Source: Campylorhamphus procurvoides
Lineage: Eukaryota; Chordata; Aves; Passeriformes; Dendrocolaptidae
Length of the DNA: 64,000 nt
Assembly: GCA_013396655.1 (NCBI GenBank)
Contig: WBMV01008576.1
Coordinates: forward strand, 1,297,406-1,361,405
Direction: 5' to 3'
Of this stretch, positions 1 to 15,200 are shown one piece after another (positions within the stretch are counted from its first letter, which is position 1; each line of letters begins with the position of its first letter). The translations under genes were made by a program, and so were the position numbers. The notes under the pieces were generated by a model. It had not been told where the DNA came from and ran no database searches. It saw nothing but the letters and a program-made list of their open reading frames with translations.

Positions 1-78
1 CCAAATTCTGTAATATGCAAACAACATGCTGGATTACAAACTTAAGTCCTATTATGAATTCGTAGACAAGGATCAGTA
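1..78 (-). other. SESTD1: SESTD1 3'UTR, first part only
   Basis: The sequence directly after the TAA stop (79-81) on the minus strand is the start of the 3'UTR and runs off the left edge. No AATAAA-type polyadenylation signal is seen in these 78 bases, so the transcript end is outside the window. Confidence 0.85.
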
Positions 79-208
79 TTAGCTCTCTGGAGTAGTGGCT
101 TCTGGTTGTCTCAGCTGCTGCTTTTTCAGGCTAACTAGCTTCATCTTCTCTCTAATGTGTTCTGCTGCAGAAGCCATATCACTTGGACTCCCAAAGTACT
201 GCTCAGAC
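79..208 (-). CDS. SESTD1: SESTD1 coding exon 17 (last), residues 654-696
   Basis: The acceptor is a run of T followed by AG (209-210 on the plus strand). The exon opens with the third base of the split Gly654 codon and reads [13 protein letters not shown], ending in PES and TAA. It encodes the charged C-terminal tail after the spectrin repeats, rich in Lys, Gln and Arg. The beginning matches the human protein as I recall it. The last ~30 residues differ at several positions (for example His/Glu-Lys and Ala-Thr-Thr-Pro), which makes this the least conserved part of the protein. Confidence 0.95.
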
Positions 209-3200
209 CTAAAAAAAACACAAACCATAAAAAGTTATCACTGAAAAGTAAGACAGCATATGAATATACCTGTGAATGCCACTAGAAAAGACACAATCAG
301 TAAGAGCCACTTTTTCCTGTAATTTAAAAGCCAACTTCAAAAGGCTTGGGAGACTCAGCAATGAGACTTGGCAGCAGACCTTGATGAATTTATTAAAAAT
401 ACTCAATGAGCCTTTTATAGCCAAAAAATACTCTCAACAGAAGGTTGAGGTGGTGAGACAGGAACAGGTTGCCCAGAGAAGCTGTGGATGCCCCATTCCT
501 GGAAATGTTCAAGGCCATGGAGCCCTGAACAACTTGGTCTAGGGGAATGTGTTCCTGCCTGTAAGAAGGAAGGTCTGAACTGGATGAACTTTAGTGTTCC
601 TTCCAACCCAAACCATTCTATCATTGGAACAACAGGGCACTATTCTGCAAGTGCAACTAAATACTTCCCAACACTATTTTTTACCTCCCTTCTCTGGCTA
701 TCACCAAGTCAGTTTGATAATTTTGCATACTGTGATGATCTGTGAAATCTGTCTGTACACGAATTCTGAGGCTATAAAATTTCTGCATTATCAAAGGACT
801 CTTCACATGTTAAGTCAGCTACATGCTGTCAAATTATGCCATCTACCTCTCAAACTGAAAAGAACACATGGCTACATAATTCAACGAAGAACAGTTGAAA
901 TGTTAGGGAACCCACTAACCAAGCTGTCAGCAAAGGGAGGATTTGAACAGCGTTTCAGAAAAACAGGTATCAAATCTAGTTACAAAGCACAGAGGCTGTA
1001 AACTTCGGAAATGGCAGTAGGACAAAGGACTTTCAGATAGATATAGATTACTTCAGACAGTCATAAGTGGACAGAAAAGTTATTCTATGCAGAAATAGAC
1101 TCATTTGACTAGGGAACTCCAAAGACAGACTGCACAACTGCACATGGGATCACAGTATGTGCAGGTGTTTTTCCTGATACAGATTAGAAGCTATGAGCAG
1201 GACAGGGAACAGTGACTTGAACTTCAAAAGATACTGATAAAAGTCTGAAGAAGTGAACAGGCTGATGAGAATGTCCCCAAGCATTTTGTGACATTTTGCA
1301 TGTTCCTAAATTTATTAAAATATTTCTAATAATTAGTGAACCCTCTGCAAATTGTTTGTTAAATGCTTCAAAAACAGCATGCCTAGGAATGATAAGCAGG
1401 GGATCCTGAGATGTAGGACAGCTAAGAGACCATTTTTGAGATATGCAAAAGTGCTGAAATGACATAGGGGTCAGAAATAATATTCAGGATTCAGTCAGAC
1501 AGCTAAGATACAGGTATATATATACCTACAGCTATAGCAGCATTTTGATAGGACTCAGTGTGGCAAACGTTGGGTTTTTTTACTTTAATAGTCTATCTGC
1601 AAATTACACACATTTTAAGAATAAATAACTACTTATTAAGTTGCTACTTTTAGCAGGTCACTAAAATCTGCTATTCAGAGGTTATACAAAAGTACTTTAA
1701 ACAAACACTTCTTGGTCTGGTTTTGGATAGGCTTTGTTTGTTTGTTTTTCCTCACAGCTATAAAATCCTACACTGTTTTCAAACACACTATTAAAAGGGC
1801 AGTAAAAATCAGTACTAGGTCAAGTCTGAATCCATCTTCAGGGTTAGCACTCCTTATTGAAGCAAACTACACTGCAGAAGGAATATGGTATTTTGGAAAT
1901 AAGATGATAAATTTCCATGACCAGCTTCCTGCAGATCAACTTCAGGTAACCCATAATGCAGTTGCTTGACACTATCTTATAGGGTTTCAGCCTCTAATTC
2001 AAAACAGTGATTTCAAAACTCTTTCATGATGGTGCAGGATCCTACACACCCAGGGACTCATCCCACGGCTTGGTTATACTCAGGTAGAAGTTAACTAAAA
2101 GCCAAGCATAACAATGGACACATCTATTTTATTAAACACAGAGAGCTGAGTTTTATTTTGGCTGAGGCTCCAAATTCAATTTGCTTTCGTACCTCAAGAC
2201 AACTACCAAATTTAAATTAGTATGAATAGCTCTCAAGCAAAGTACTCTTTTGTTTACGAAATGAATCAAATGTAAATTTATCTTCGATACACTGGCTTAA
2301 GACTTCAGATACATAGAATTGCAAATAAATAAATCAAAATACCATAATTCTTATCTGATATCTTTTTTCTGGGGGGACTGGTCATTCTCCTGTTACTTCT
2401 ACATGCTGTGCTGGTGCAAAGACTGTATAAATCTAATAATCATTCAGCATGAAAAGGTCACTACTTTAAAAAGGCAGAGCACTAATGCTCATTAAAAATT
2501 CTTTTCCATCATTTCACAGAAATTAGGCAAGTCCAATTTCCAGCTTTCCAAAGACAACATGCCCACTTTTTCAATTTCATCAATAAGCCTTCAGGATTCT
2601 TCTGTATATGAGGCTATTATGAAACTTTACCACAAACATCATTCAAAAGGCATTAGAAAAGACAGTCTGCATACCCGTCGGGATAAACTACAGGCACTGT
2701 TAGCCTGTCCAACAGTGATTTCCCAACTGCTTCAATTTCATCAAATTGCTCCATTTCATTAAAAGCCTCAGGCTGCTCTGGACATTCCTGCAAAATCTGT
2801 TTGAAAAAAAAAAAAAAAAGGTAAGGAAATAGAGAATAAATTAAAGGGATAGCATGTAGTTTTTAAAGTGCCGTTAACTGAATGTTTCTTCAGCATCTTC
2901 ACTATCACATTTACATGAGGTCAAGTGACATTCATATAATTCAAGAGTAGAAAATACTGATTAAGCTACATTAAGAAGATAGTTCAGAGCTATCACTGCT
3001 ATGCATTAAAATGTCCTACATTATTTCTGAGAGGAAACAAAATGTAGTCTTGCTGGATAACATTCCAGCAAAAAATACAAAATGCATAAAAATAGTAAAC
3101 TACATAATTAAACAAACAAGACAGACATATGAAGTAGAAAAAACACAGTTAATGAAGAGCCCTTTACAAGGCATTTCAAAACTAAAATCCTCATTGGGCA

Positions 3201-6200
3201 CAGAACAGGTGGGACTAAAAGAGTCTGAACACAAGTCTTCCCCGATGAGATTGTGACCCAATACTAGTAATTAATACTGCATTTTCTTTCACTTCTCTCT
3301 TTGCCACTTCTAACTTTTTTCCAAAGCAGCATGGATATTACCAGCATATTTTCCACACAGACCTAGTAAAATGTCCCAAGAGTTCTAGCAGAATTATGTT
3401 TTTGAACAAGAGCATTTTTTATCAGCCATCCATTTACTTTTCTTTAAATTTATGACTGCCTAAAACCAACAAGTAACTACAAATAATGAAAGAATGCTCA
3501 TAAAATGAGAATCTAATCTTTTAGGAGTTTATGAGCCACTGAAATCTAATTTGGTATCAGGTAAAACTTTTTTTCGCTATCTCTGATAGCATAGGTTATA
3601 TATTTCTGCTTTTGTGAACCTCCATCAACTCCCAATGCCTGCAAATTCAAAGTACCTTCCATTAATACAAATAAGAAATTCATAAAACAAAGGAGCATAT
3701 GAATGAACTTTGAATCCATGCTCTACTTCAATGACAGAATGAATTTATTTTAATATGTGTAAAGTTGGTTTTTTTGCAGTTATATGCAATTTTACTGTCA
3801 ATATTCACGTCACATACTCTAAACTACTTTTCTATAACATATCACTTCACAGAAAGAATAGTTTCTGGCAAAAAGGCCCTACCTCTCATGACCTACATTA
3901 ATGGACAGTGTCTTAAATTCAGGCCTTTGAAAAGTCTCAACATTTTCCCCCTTTAGCAGACTGTTACTGAATAGCAACTATTCCTCATCCTCCTCTGTGG
4001 CTTCTCACATCACCTGACTGGGCACACCAGTGAGATATCTGGCTATGGGAGTTTGAAAGGCATACCAAGGTAGAGGTGTGTTCAAAAAGAAGAAAGTTCA
4101 GAAGGAAGAAAGCACATTCAAACCCCTCCAGGTGAAAAATAGAAGACATAGCAGCACGGCATGCATGGAAACTAAACTGATGAGAGTTGCCCTCACTGAT
4201 ACTGTTTGTGAGAAGGATATTGCATGCAAAATGTGCACTGCTTGAAGGGCAATACACCTTCAACTCTCCATGGAGCTTAAATGAACTGAGAGCTTTGTAT
4301 TATGCAAATCAAGAAGTGTTTTGGCTTTTAAGAATTACAGTCTCAAAGACACGAAGAAATACTTTATGATCAATTTCAGAGTCCCTCTTTGAAGAGGGCA
4401 GCTCTTCTTTTTGTTAAGTAGGCCCTATGCCAATATAGGCATGTGAACAACAACTACATTAAGCTCTTTTTTCAATAATATTTAGAAAAGTTGTCTGTAA
4501 TTTTTACCCTAACTTTTCTTAGATTTTATTTGCTTAAATTTGGGTAAGAAATTTTTCTTCTTAAAAAACACAACACTCACCTTTTCAGCACTTGAATGAA
4601 AAGCAACAGCTGTTTCCAGCCGGTGTACTCTCTCTTCAGAAGTCACTGTAAACTGTTTCCACACTCTGTTCAGTCTTGGAAGTGTGTCTCCTGAGGACCT
4701 TGAAGTGCATCGCAAGGACTGGCAGAGCACAACGGTAGCCTGCAGTAACTGTCTCCCATAATCATAAGTACTCTAAAAAGTGGAGGGGATGAGAAAGTAA
4801 GTGTATGTAAGAACTCTGCACTTGGAAGCTAAATAACAACTTAAAGCAACAGCAGTCAAGTTTATGAAAGCTCTGCAGTTCAGGTCCAGAAGGTACATTG
4901 AACTAATCTGGTCTACCAGAAAATACTGACGAAGTATGAATAAAATTGTAATGACCAGACAGTACTCTTATAAAAAATCCCAAATATCCCCTGTTGTCCA
5001 GCATTCACATTGGAAAAAGAACAGAGCTTTCTGAAAATTTTGAATAGCTCTTTGGATCTTACATGGAATGCTTGATATCTATTGCTAAGATGACTGGCTG
5101 GCCTCACTGTCACCACATTTGTGGTCACTCAGAATCCAGGTGCACTGTGGCACATGACTATAACAGCAAACTACCTTCCTGTCAGCAGCAGCTTGTGTTA
5201 ATCAGTTCCAGTGTAACACGTGCAATTAGAAAACATCACATCTCTTAATTAACAAGTACAAATGAGACCTTCCTAAAAGCTGTACATGACTGAAAAAACA
5301 CCTGAAAAGGCTCAGCTTATCAAAAGTAATTTTCAAAAGTAATTTTAAAGACTGTTTGAAGTATGTCTTTCACAAAAGTCAATGAACTTTGCTTGGTCAT
5401 TTGCATTGCCTATGTGAAAATTAACTGAGGTAGTAAACTTGCAGCATTGATACTGCAACTGCAAAATCTCATTAGGCCTATCACCAATTTCAGCAATCAC
5501 AATTTTTTCATTAAAGCATTGAGGCAAATCATTCAGACCAGTGACAGTTGTATAATGACTGTCAGATACCAACAGATACCAACTCTATTTAGGAGATAAT
5601 CTGAAACAGTACAGATCCCATATTGCTGAAAGAATAACTCATTTCACCTGTGCAACATCAACAAATTTTCGATGTTTCTCCAGTAAAACTTTTGTTTCTT
5701 GAGCATCATCTCCCAATCGGATGTGTGTCTTCAGCAGAGCATCCAACAGTTCGCTTAACCATTCTACTGCCTTTAAAACATAAGTCAAAGAATAAAAACT
5801 AATACATTACAAAGAAATTAATGCAGAGGGGTGAGGTAACTTCAGTATTATCATATGGTTTTGATACAGAAAAAAAGTTGAATGAGCTACCACAATTGGT
5901 TAGATCATGCATGCAATTACCAAATACACTATTTACAGACATTGCTATACCCTTTATTTTCACTGTACATATTCCCTAAATAAAACTATATTTGAAAGTT
6001 ACAAAAATCCCCCAAAACATGTAAAACTATCCCATAAATTTAACCAGTAGACTACAGAGAGCAGAATGATGAAATTCTGTAGGCATTTCCATACCTGAGC
6101 AGCATCCTCTTCACATTTAAATAATTGTACCATCTGAAGCATCTTCAGTCGCCGCACATCCACCATGTCCTCACATCTTAAACAGTAACACAGAAAGACT

Positions 6201-9200
6201 CACCAACACATGTACAGCAGACACAATACAATCTGAATTTGACAACAATGTTTTCAATGACAAACATTAAGATACAAGTGTCCGTGAAAATGCCAATAAA
6301 GCATTTTTGTGCTGCTTAGCTTGGCCAAAATATAGAATGCCTCACATAACAATAAGAAACATGCAATAAATAGAACTGAACACTCCGAGTCACCAAAATC
6401 ATGATCCTCAAGATTCCTGCCATGGCTAAGCTGCAGACAGTAACACCAGCCATAGCTGCAAGGTCTTACAGCAGCACTGCAGGTCCCTTACCTTGTCACA
6501 CTGGCAAGATCTGCCACACAGAGGCTAACATGGCTAGAACTGACTTTATCCTACTGAAATTCAGATTACAGTTGCCTTCAAGCTGCTATAATTCTGAATT
6601 ACTGGGGGCAATGTTTTCTTCATAAATACAATGAGGACTGTTTTTTAGCTTACTAAAGATAGTAATATTTGAACTACTATATGATGATAACCTTTGCTAT
6701 ACTTATCAGGAAGCATTTAAAAATCTAATTCATATAAAAATAATCCTAGCTATCTTATTCTGAATTAAGCACATTTTGCAGTTCTTTCTCCAGCAAGAAA
6801 TCAAAGAAAGCATTGAAAGTTCTTCTCTTTCCACAGTGAGAGCTAAGCAAATACATTTAGCAGAATGCTTTCCATTTCCATTTCAGAGCCTACTAGGCAG
6901 ACAGGAAGATTCACTCTTGTCTAGTGCAAATGGAATTACTAATGTCAACAACAGTCAGCTTTATAAGCAAATGCAAAAGATTGTATGCATGATTTCTTCC
7001 AAACTGATTGCAAACATAAGCACTTCCAAAGAACAGTTTGTTAGCATGCTTCATTTTGTTACATCCTGCAATGCTTACAGAAAGGAAATGTGTTGCTCTA
7101 ATAATGCAGAAAAAGTCTATGGTTTCCAAAAGCATAACTGAAGCAGCAAAATGCCACTAGAAATAAACATTATAATGTATGTATATATAAATAACAAGAA
7201 ACATTCCTTAAAAATTTGGGAAAAAAATAAGTATCACAAAAATTACTATCAAATGCTACTGAGATACTAGTCCTTATTGTACTTTTTTGTCTCTCATACA
7301 GGCTAAAGAGCCTTGTACAATCAGTCACCATCTGAAAGCTGCTTCCTACCTTTTTCTGGAAATTTTACTGATGTTTTAGTCCTCTAATTGAGTTCCCAGA
7401 ATTCTATACCCCTTCAGAGAATGTGGACCAGAAGTGTGTAACACTTAAAGAAATGGACTACCAATCTATACAGTGACATAATGATATTCTTCTTTTACTT
7501 TTCTATTCCTTTCCTAAGAATCCTTATCATTCTACTTGCTTCTCACAGTATGATAGTACACTAAAGCAATTTTTACAAAAGTTTTCCAATGTTTACCTTT
7601 GAGTTCACAGCTGGTTCAGAGTCTATTACTATGTATATAAAGTCTTTCCCTCTCCCATGTGCATTTCTTTTCTCAGTACTGAATTCCATTTTATTGCACC
7701 ATGAGGTCCTCTATAGCTTTTTGCATTAGCCCTCTAAATACAAATACTGCTTAAATGAGTAGGATTCAGAGGACATACTTAAAACAATACTTTCTCTAAG
7801 CACTACCAAAGTAAGTGGTTTCTTACACCAAGCTCTCTAAGACAACAATTTATGAATAGTACTCCTTTGCAAAATCAGCAATTGATGCTTCTTAGTGCTT
7901 GTTGTTCCCTAGAGGCACCTTTTTGTTTGGCCAGTGCCCTCAAACTTCAGGTACTTTCTATGGACAGTATTACATTGTCTCAGGGGCTCCAGCAGTAATA
8001 CTGGCAATGTCATCTAATTCTTTCACACTGTTGAGTAGGAAAAAGGGCAGTACTACAGGCAATCCAGTACTACTACACCTTTAAGAAAAAATAATCACTG
8101 ACATTGTGGAGGATGAGGATGATGGCATAATCCATCCTTCAACTCTCTCCACCGTTACTCCCTACAGCAACTTAATCCCCCACTCTATCGTTTTCCAAAA
8201 CCCACAAAAGCCCAACATTTTGAAAACTGAGCTCTCTGCCTCCATTTTGTACCCTGTCCCCTCCAACACAATCTCATTCGTCTTCCTATCTTCAGGAATG
8301 AAAATATTGTGCTCAAAAGACAGATTGTGAGAAAGAGGATAAATCAGTCTGTGCGTGATTAATACATAATTTAACAGCAATCACCACTACCGTAGTCTTA
8401 TACTTCCACCTCAAAATGCTAACATATAAAACATGCTTCTTATGTAATTTTCTTAGTTCCATATAAAAGGAATGTATAACTCTTGAGCATTTACAAGTAT
8501 AGTAGAGCATTCAAATATTCCATCCATATCAAAATATAAAAGGGGCTTGGGTTTAGGAATATGCTACAACACATTAGACAAGGAAGCTTTGTCACCTTTA
8601 AATATACTACAAATAGAAATTACAGTTGTACTACATCCCTTCATTGAAGATAAAACAAAATGGTCTCCGAAACAAACAAAATTATATGTAAAGTGACCTA
8701 TCAACACACAAAAATCTTAATGACTAGAACTGTTGTTCTTACCTTTGTTTTCTAAGCTGCATATCTTCCATTACCCCTTGGATATGGTCCACATTTTCTT
8801 TGTTTTCAATGGTCACATCTTTTCCATAGGCCCATGATGCCTGATTAGATATCTGATCAAGAAGACTTTGACCTTTCTCACGCAAGCCTTGCAAGCCTAA
8901 GTCTAACAAAACAGTAAGAGAAAAAAAAAAACAAACCAGTAAATGGTCACTCAATTTTTTTTTCTCCTCAGTGGAGAGAGATAATATGCAACAGAATCTG
9001 ATATGGAAGACTGGAAAGGGAAAAGGACATTACTATGTGTCTTTCACGGTCCTTTCCAACTTAAGTTTGAGTGAGCATTTGTCTGTATTAACAAAGAACT
9101 AAGGCTTTGCTATTTTATGACCAAGCAGATAACAAGAAAAGGAATAAAAACTGACAGCAAGTTAGCTTTTCAGCATATAAATACCTAATTAATGTCTTTC

Positions 9201-12200
9201 ATCCATATAATGGCACAATACCTAAAATAGTTATTACTGCTAAGCAGTTGTAGCCCAAATGTTCTTCCACTGCTGGCAGAAGTTACTACTTTATAATACA
9301 TCTGATATGGCTTATCCACTTCTCTATACTGAACTGAAATTTGCCAAGCCTTAGACTCTGATGTTACATCTATTATTTGGCAGCTCTATTGTCTGTTTTC
9401 CTAAAGGAGTACCTCATTTATGAAGCAAACTGTTATATTCCAATCATTATGACTACCAGATATGATCTTGCTTCAAAGCTCTTTCTCCTAAAACTTAATG
9501 AACAAGATGATACTTGTAGATCCCTTCCAAGTGAAATACTCAATTGCATATGCTTGACAGTGTATCAACCTTCAATGTGCCATTTATTAATATATACATT
9601 CAAAACTACTGCTAAACAATCAGTACAAGCATTCTAAAACTGAGCTAATAAAAATCTTATTGTCTAGGGGTCAGTCCTGGAGACAAAAAGATGATCTACG
9701 CATTATAATCCCAAAGCACTGAGGATGATTAATGGGGGAAAAGGATTGTAGATTAAATGCATGGTAACGGCATATAACGAATACATCTGTTAGATGCTAA
9801 ATATTTAGAAGAGAAGAATTTCACATCATTTTACCAGACAGAACTACTATATAGTAGATGGCTTAAGCAAGCCACAAGTAGTTCAGTGAAGCATTATGTA
9901 GCAAGGAACCAGAAGAGATAGATTCTCTTTCCCTGCTTTTTTTGATGGTTTTTTTTTTTGGTTAAGAGGGCAGTGAGATTATTGTTTTTTCCCCTACAAT
10001 GAATTTATTAGAATGTATCTGAAATGCAGAAATATTTTGCTTACCAACACTTTTCAATTTCTCTTCCAGTAGTTTTAAAGTTTGTTGAATTGATGCTCCA
10101 TCTGCTGGTGCTACATCCACACACAACATTCCCAGTAAGCCATCCAATTGCTGAGACAACTAAAATGAGGAACAACATAAATGCTGATATTTAAAAATAA
10201 GTTTGAGCTTCAGATTGTTAGGTCTGCAATCTTCTAAATGTTTGGAAATTTTTCATTTTAGAAATTTCTCTTTGCAGCAATAAGGAAATGAAAGTCAAGA
10301 TGAAAGATAAATGTTCCATCTGGCTGTAAAATTCCAAGGGCAGACATCCCTAGATGGTGGGAGAGTGGGAAGCCAAGATTCTACTTTGGTTTTTAAGACA
10401 AGTACAGGAAAGGAATATGCCATTTTAAAAACAGAGACTATGACAAGCACACCAAATTCCAGTTCAATTAGTGCATATGCCTCTAATTAAAAAAAAAAAA
10501 CACCAAAAACCAAAAAACAAACCAAAACAAACATTAGAGGGGAAAAAGTAATTTTTCAACTAGTAACCCTTTTATTTCAAATGTTACTGAAATGTAAGAA
10601 ATATTACAAAGTACTTCCCTCCTAAAAAAGGGGGAACCAATTTTCTCAGCATTTCAGTTATAATATATGATGACTTATGGCATTTTCCAGGTGAAATTAC
10701 ACTTCTCTCCTCACCTCCCTAAATTTTTTTCCAATGTATTCAACATTTACAATACTAAGACACTAATACGTTAACAGGTGAATCTGTGAAAAATTAAACC
10801 GAAAAACTTACATCCTGGGCAACACTGTGGAATTCAAGCGCTGCCTGTAATAGATTCTGCCTGAATTCCAGCTGACTGGCCTGCCGGTAACACACATCAC
10901 TCAGCTGTTGCTGCAATGCTTTCAATTCCACAAGGTCCTCCTCATCCCCTGCATTTAGAAGAGCTGCTATCTGCTGATTAAGCTCAACATAAACAGCAAA
11001 CCACTCCTAGAAGCACAAGAAAATAAAGCATTAAAAATACCAAATATAGTTTTCTTGTAATTGCATACATCCAACTGCAAGCTACTAAACAAGCAGATTG
11101 AAAAGGGAGCTTATTACAGGTTACACTATAATTATGGAATATCACAGATGAGGAAAAAACATTCCCAATTTCATATCAACCCAAGAAAGTGCTTAGTACA
11201 TTTTAACATAGGCATTGATTGTAGTATTAAAACATTGGTGCAGAAAGGTGAGAAGATTACAAGGCTTGGCTACTAATCCCAGCACAAACTTCCACTCAGA
11301 CTTTTTAATGAACCAAAAGATGAATTCTACCATTTTTAAACAAATTTGTAATGCTTAAATGTACAGAAGCTTTGAAATGATCCTTTTTTTCTTATTTAAG
11401 GAAAGCTTTATACTACCCAATTCAAAATGTGCAGAGTTGTTTTTCACAGGCTTTGATTACTGAATACATACATAGGAGTTAGTTACGTTGTCATAGTGGT
11501 GTACTTAAAGAAGAAAATAGTTCAAATATTTAACAATTCTGGGAGATTTAAAAACTTGATACATCAAGATCACATTCACATCTTGCATGATTGAGATGCC
11601 TGTAAAGTAAACCATGTTCGCCCAACAGCTCTTATTTTGGCCGCCAGTAAAGTGACCTTCAAATGCCTTACTGCAATGCATTTCTAGTGCTGTGGAACAG
11701 CACCATCTATTGGACCTCAGTATCTGATTTCATTTGTATTCTTGTCACTCTCCTCTTGGGATGTTTGGAATATTGCAAATTATGCCTTCAGCTTTTGCAT
11801 CATTTATCTACCAAGCATGAAAAAGAGAATACAAATACCCATATTCTGGATTTTTTTTTCTTTTTATCCTAAGTTACTTTCTCACAGGAAGAAACAGAGT
11901 ATGAAAAGAGCAAGGAGAGAAGAAAAAAAAGAATGAAAAAGTTAAATAAGCAATCAGCCAAAAATTTAAGAGCAGAATAAATCTCTCATCTGCCCCAATG
12001 CCGGAAACTAGGATGACTTAATGTGAAAGCATCTTCCATTGTCACACATGTACTATAGATATACAGATTCAATACAAACAGTTTACACAACTCTTTGACA
12101 CTGAACATACAAATCCAGGCTACTGAGTGTGACCAGTCAACTATAACATGGAAAGTCAAAAAAATCATAGCTTAATAATGTTTAGGTTTTTGTTTTCCTT

Positions 12201-15200
12201 TGTTTAGTTTTTTTCTTAGTTTTTACTTTTAGCATTCAAGTAAGTAAAGAACTGCAATAACTGATTTTGATCAAGTTATCAGTGAAATTTACAGACCCAC
12301 AAACCAGGCATAAAAAGTGTGGGTTTTATCCTTTCTGTGGGGAAAAGTTGGGAGCAGCTGCGTGTGACAGCTCAAAACTATAGGGAAAAGACCAACACTT
12401 CCTCAACAGCTGTTTTGGTGTACTGCTTATGAATAAAACAATCAGAAAATGAAATCCCCAAAAAAACCCTAACCACACATAACCCCCCAAACAAACAAAA
12501 CAAAAAAAAAATCCTATGGAAATTATTTTTTTTCCACTTCAGAGTAAAATTCAATTAAAAAAGCCTATCTTAAAAATATATCACACATTTTTTCCAAGTA
12601 TCTTCAAAGTGCTATAATCAACAATAAATAAGTGGTGATGAAAGAAAGCAAGCACACAAACTGTCAATTCAATTATTAGGAGAGAAAAAATAGGAAAACA
12701 ATGAAAGAGAAAGTGTATATTCAGCTATTATGAAATGCTTAAGAATCAAAGAAAAAGGTAAATGACATTTTTCTAGTGCTGTTGGGAAAAATTTGTTTTA
12801 ATCTCTAAAGAGGCATCTGAATTTAAGGTAGGGCGGTTGACTCCCAATTACTTTTTTTGGTATTAAATGAAATGTATCTTTTCTGACTTATTTCTGCAAA
12901 CTCTTGCCAGCACCTGCGAACCAAGCTTTGTGCCATGTTGCCAGTGTTTTGGTGATCTGCACACTGTAGGCCCACCTGCAAACTTCAGTGGGATTTCAAT
13001 CATTTCAAGGACTGCATTTAGCTAAATAAAGTTTTGTGTTATAGATATGCAAGTGAAAATAAAGTATGTTGAATTTTGTTTTCTCTTTAGAGTGCCAATA
13101 TGTCTAAAAGAGACTCAAATTTATTTTTGCCAGTGAGGTAGGCAAGGGGTTTTTGGCTTTTTTTCTTTCCAGTTAGGATTTTAACTGCAAGATATTTTCC
13201 GCTTCAGAAGGTACTGGTTTTCAGAGTATAACACTGAAGAGCTTAAAGCAACAAGACAGAAGAGATGGCATTCACTGCTGCATCTAGCACAGAAACCATA
13301 CTCAGTAGATGGAATCACTAGAATTTGTGTACTCTAGGGTACAGTGTTTCTCAGACTAAAGATCTGGGGTTTTTTCTTTATAAATTGGGTCAGAAAATTA
13401 TAACCCTGTGACTATTTTTTTTTGTCATGACTGTAAAGCGAACTTTGGAAAAGTGGACAGAATTGTTGATGTCTACATCAAGGAAAGCCAAAAAAGAGGA
13501 ATGGCACTGTGAGCAACACTCCCTTTGGGAGCACTGCATATTCATAACCTAATTACAGCTAATCATCTGATGGAAAGACAAAATTCTACTGAACCTCAGT
13601 AAGTGTTCAAAATTAGAAGCAAAGGCATTAAGTGAGTATAGATACAAAACAGCATATTCAAGATTTCATTATGAACACAAACTGTATTTGATTTCTTGAT
13701 CAATGAAAGTACTAAGGCAGTTTCAGCTACTGGTAAAAATAGTCTAATGAAGACAAGAAACATTAAGTCATTCACCTCAGAAGTACAGGACTTCTCAGAC
13801 ATTTTAGCAGGGAGGGAAAAGTAAATATATTCCTCATACTCAACATGAAAATTTAAGAACTGCTGTAGCATACTAAACTGAAGAAAAATAACTGATAAAA
13901 ATCAATATTTTTTCTACAGTGGAAAAGAAAGTAAATAATATCCAAAGGTAATAGCCACATTAAGTTCTTAAACTGCTCAAGTAATTTCCTCTGTAACCCA
14001 TCACATCATGCACGGTGCAAAATTCCTAGATACTTATAACCAAAATGCATTGCTCATAACTGCATGTATTTAGAATTATTTTGATACTTGAAATGGAAAA
14101 TCTCACACTGTGCTGACTCTCAATCTCTTCATGTTTCTGTTGCAAAGCTTGTGAGGCTCTAATGGAGTCACCTATTCCCCACTGGGTTCTCAGCTGTTCG
14201 GATCCAGGTCCTTCAAGCCAATTGACTACCTGTCAATAAGATAAAGACAACAAAAATAAAGTAGTAAATCAATTATGCAAAAACGTAAATAAACAGAATT
14301 TTGTACCATAATAAGAAACAAAAATAAGTATATGTTTATGAACTTTTCTGGATCTCTGGAAGTCTTACTGAATCCATGCATATCCTCAAAAGTTAAGTAG
14401 AAACTACTTTTCATTAACCTTAGCCTGTCAGCTCCAGGTGGCAACTAGGACAAGCTTTTTTGTATACACACTTGTCATTTCATATCTCTGTCAATAAAAG
14501 AGCTCAAAACACAATTTGCATGATAAGGGACCTCTCATGTTCAAACAAGAATTTTTCATAACCCAAGTCATTACGAAGCACAGCTGTATTCAACCTCACA
14601 CTGAGAGCTGTCTCCTTATTTTGCTGAATGGATTAACACTCAAGTACAGAACATATACTTATTCCAAAACGAAATTTACGCACCAACTAGTAGTTCATGT
14701 ATTTATGTCTTTCAACTTGCTCTATTCAAAAAACAGAAACCCCTTAGAGAGTCTTAGTGGCCACATCTCATAGAATCTGTTTTTGCAGGGTCACAGCAAT
14801 ACAACTTTGGACAACAGTATTGGACTGCTTTTGCTATTGTTTTGAAACTATTTTGTTTGATGCAAACATTATTCAAAGCAAAGCAGAGTATCTCAAAGTT
14901 TTGTTTCCTTACACATGTTTGAATTATCAGATGATATCTATGGAAAAAATTTATGATGAATTTTTAAATATCTGTAAAACAGGGATAGCTGCAATGAAAC
15001 CTAGTGCAGAAGTCACTGCTGGACTGAAATAAGGAAGTGCAGGAATACCTCCACATTCTGAGCCTTAATAAAAAGGCGTAGGAAGTTAGCTTCCTCTCCT
15101 TAATGTGACTTCTGTTTAAACATCCATGACAAAACAACTTCACACAGGTTTGCAGGAAATATAACACAATACACAATGTAAACCCATAAACATGAAGATA

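Noticed and set aside
9048..9066. CR1-like phrase (GGTCCTTTCCAACTTAAG)
   Set aside because: Too short and without flanking CR1 similarity.
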